DNA from: Gammaproteobacteria bacterium | GTDB lineage: Bacteria > Pseudomonadota > Gammaproteobacteria > Steroidobacterales > UBA11654 | Direction of reading: 5' to 3' | NCBI GenBank assembly: GCA_012965065.1 | Contig: DTSX01000131.1 | Span: 1 to 15,067, forward strand | DNA: 15,067 bases | In this document: in pieces, positions 13,512 to 15,067 of the stretch | How positions within the stretch are numbered: position 1 is the first letter of the stretch | Layout of the letters: the number at the start of each line of letters is the position of its first letter | Position numbers and translations under genes: made by a program | The notes under the pieces: generated by a model | The model's input: only the letters and a program-made list of their open reading frames with translations | Databases searched by the model: none | What the model was told of the DNA's origin: nothing

Positions 13512-14645
13512 TTACCCGCGTTTTGCTGAGTTGTATATTTTACCCAACTCATCATATGAAGGAACAACATCATAATCTAAGGAGCGGTCCATTTCTTCGG
13601 ACAAACTGTCCCACTGAATAGCATCAAGTTCTTTAGAACTGTACATAGAGAAAACCTTTTTGTCACCCATTTGTGCAACAGGATTATAGGTCCCTTCTGC
13701 AAAACCTACTGCCTTAGCGATTTCAGGTTTCTGGACGAACTCTAAAAAGTCTTCTGCCAAACTTGTAGGGTTAGGATTATTGACCAATGAAGTCAACTCA
13801 ATCCAAACAATACCCCCTTTCCCACCGACTGGGCCAGTATTCGGGGTAATTCCTCTTATATTAGTTGCACCATCAAGACGTGCTGGAGAAGCGGTATAAG
13901 TGCCGCCTGTAAAATAGGCGTCAATTTCACCATTTATTAGTGCTGTATTCATTGCAACAAGATCATCGGTCAAAAGTTTCGCTCCTCCGAATATACCTTT
14001 GGCGGTTTTTCTGAATTTATTTAAACCAGCCGAATCCATCTTAGTAAATGGATTTTGGTCACCTGTCAAGCACATGTGCATTATATTCCAATTGTCGTAA
14101 GTTAGAACTCCGTAACGTCCTTTCATCTTAGAATCTAAAAACAACTTAAAGCCTTGATCTTCTGCATATTTCCTACTAATTTTGTTCGTGTTAACTACAA
14201 AACTAAACGGGCCAAAACGCTGGGTCATCCCGATTAAGGCTCCATTATCTGCAAACGCTAGTGGATATGGTCCTTGGAATTCAGGAAGCATTTTTTCAAA
14301 ATAAGGCAAGAATCTTTGCTTATTTAAAGGTTTAATTAGTTTTTCAGGATAAAGCTGAGCTTTAGCCCAAGGCTGATTGACATTAATCAAGTCCCATACT
14401 TTAACCTCACCAGCTCTTAACTTATTGATCATATCAGGGTCAGATGTACCGCTCTCTGCTCTGATAGTAGCATCTGGGTTTTTAACTCTGAATGGCCCCA
14501 AAACATCATCAGAATTGTACCCTTCCCAACAGAGAATGTTGAGTTGGTCATTACGCGCAGCCTGAAGTTGTCCCAATGGTCCCAGCATAGTCAGTCCTGC
14601 TGCCCCAACAATGCCTTTTGTAAATGATCTTCTACTCAGTTTCAT
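13512..14645 (-). CDS. Tat-exported PotD-like amine-binding protein of the ABC importer
   Basis: A 377-residue periplasmic substrate-binding protein of the PotD/PotF type. The N-terminus has a clear twin-arginine motif (SRRSFTK, 4-10), then a hydrophobic stretch GIVGAAGLTMLGPLG, with a likely cut near LQA-A (residue 29/30). It is therefore exported folded by the Tat system. The mature protein starts LNILCWEGYNSDDVL, which is typical of PotD-like proteins (Trp and Tyr near the N-lobe; polar and acidic residues bind amine groups). It is the first gene of the transport operon, with AGGAG six nt before the ATG. It should deliver a small amine to the permeases. The substrate cannot be read from sequence; an amino alcohol such as 1-amino-2-propanol, aminoacetone or a polyamine are candidates. 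A degenerate insertion sequence separates it from the ATPase gene. Confidence 0.9.
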   Translation of the reverse strand: MKLSRRSFTKGIVGAAGLTMLGPLGQLQAARNDQLNILCWEGYNSDDVLGPFRVKNPDATIRAESGTSDPDMINKLRAGEVKVWDLINVNQPWAKAQLYPEKLIKPLNKQRFLPYFEKMLPEFQGPYPLAFADNGALIGMTQRFGPFSFVVNTNKISRKYAEDQGFKLFLDSKMKGRYGVLTYDNWNIMHMCLTGDQNPFTKMDSAGLNKFRKTAKGIFGGAKLLTDDLVAMNTALINGEIDAYFTGGTYTASPARLDGATNIRGITPNTGPVGGKGGIVWIELTSLVNNPNPTSLAEDFLEFVQKPEIAKAVGFAEGTYNPVAQMGDKKVFSMYSSKELDAIQWDSLSEEMDRSLDYDVVPSYDELGKIYNSAKRG

Positions 14646-14736
14646 ACTGTCTCCTATTTTGAGTGATAGTGATACGCAGAATGTAATAATTACTTTGATT
14701 TCATTTAGACATTCACTATTGTGAAATCGTTAAGAG

Positions 14737-14742
14737 ATTATA
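14737..14742 (-). promoter_or_regulatory. Candidate -10 element TATAAT of the transport operon
   Basis: On the minus strand a perfect TATAAT lies 92 bp upstream of the binding-protein start codon, giving a 5' leader of roughly 85 nt. No good TTGACA-like -35 box is found at 16-18 bp spacing, which would fit an activator-dependent promoter. The palindrome at 14793-14811 is centred about 70 bp upstream of the expected start of transcription. Confidence 0.45.
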
Positions 14743-14792
14743 CGGGTAAAAACTCGTAAATTTTCACATGGATAATCTGCCCTACACCTTGC

Positions 14793-14811
14793 CAATTCAA
14801 AATTTGAATTG
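14793..14811. promoter_or_regulatory. 19-bp perfect palindrome, candidate operator of the transport operon
   Basis: CAATTCAAAATTTGAATTG is a perfect palindrome (9-bp arms, one central base). It lies upstream of the candidate promoter of the binding-protein gene, where an activator or regulator dimer would bind. It is not repeated elsewhere in the window in the same form. Confidence 0.5.
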
Positions 14812-14929
14812 TTGAACACAAGTTCCATGGCATATAACTGATTTTACAAGAACATCTTTTAGCAAAATATAGATTTTATGAATAAAATTTACCTACTCAA
14901 ACAAAATTTTAGTTTTCTCTGCTAAAACA

Positions 14930-14950
14930 CAAAGCTTTTTTCAAGCTTTG
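14930..14950. terminator. 8-bp hairpin CAAAGCTT/AAGCTTTG
   Basis: CAAAGCTT (14930-14937) and AAGCTTTG (14943-14950) form a perfect stem with a 5-nt loop. On the minus strand it is followed by TGTTTTAG, a short T-rich run, so it may end a transcript from a gene to the right of the window. It is not GC-rich, so termination is uncertain. It could instead be a second regulator site upstream of the transport operon. Confidence 0.35.
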
Positions 14951-15067
14951 ATCATAAAAGCTACAGCTCAATTCAAAGAAAGAACATTCTATAAAAATTA
15001 GATTATTAATACAACACTTAATTGCAATATAATTTATCATGCTGATATTATTATATATATTACAAAT

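Larger units (their letters stand above)
14646..15067. other. 422-bp AT-rich upstream region of the transport operon, no gene seen
   Basis: Holds no supported coding sequence. Contents that can be named are a TATAAT promoter element, a 19-bp palindrome and an 8-bp-stem hairpin, each listed separately. The remainder is AT-rich and unremarkable. A divergent or upstream gene may start beyond the window edge. Confidence 0.6.

Noticed and set aside
14646..14736. Riboswitch in the leader of the binding-protein gene
   Set aside because: The roughly 85-nt leader is AT-rich, with only a 6-bp long-range pairing (GAATGT/ACATTC) and no conserved aptamer pattern that I recognise.

Overview
The window is AT-rich, with Gram-negative traits: a P4-type integrase, a twin-arginine-exported binding protein and an IS5-type insertion sequence. 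This suggests a low-GC proteobacterium, possibly marine. The lineage cannot be fixed from this sequence alone. No tRNA, rRNA or CRISPR array is visible.

Positions 1-1923 hold a P4/IntS-type tyrosine integrase. Its upstream region and first 49 codons occur twice as a 343-bp tandem duplication (155-497 and 498-840). The intact copy (694-1923) has lost both histidines expected in its catalytic site.

Positions 2078-7287 (+ strand) are a bacterial microcompartment (BMC) operon. In order it encodes a class-III PLP enzyme (candidate amino-alcohol-phosphate phospho-lyase), a CoA-acylating aldehyde dehydrogenase with a C-terminal encapsulation helix, a tandem-domain shell protein (BMC-T), a 148-residue PduM-like accessory protein, a pentameric vertex protein (BMC-P, EutN/CcmL), a 15-codon small ORF with a strong ribosome binding site, a canonical hexameric shell protein (BMC-H) and a second BMC-T.

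Positions 7358-14645 (- strand) are a convergent operon. Read from its promoter it encodes a Tat-exported PotD-like binding protein, a PotA-like ATPase, two PotB/PotC-like permeases, a short-chain dehydrogenase and an APH/choline-kinase-fold kinase. A degenerate insertion sequence (11951-13445, flanked by TTAA) separates the binding-protein gene from the ATPase gene and ends next to the ATPase start codon.

The enzymes (SDR, amino-alcohol kinase, class-III PLP enzyme, acylating ALDH) match the set of the Rhodococcus/Mycobacterium microcompartment (RMM, aminoacetone utilisation). The inferred route is: import of a small amine; aminoacetone <-> 1-amino-2-propanol (SDR); phosphorylation (kinase); elimination of phosphate and ammonia to propionaldehyde (PLP enzyme); then propionyl-CoA (ALDH) inside the shell. 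Compared with that known type, the window adds a dedicated PotABCD-like importer, a split into a shell/lyase/ALDH operon and a transport/SDR/kinase operon, a PduM-like protein, an Asp-lined BMC-H pore and two EutL-like tandem shell proteins. Substrate assignments are inferred from family and context.
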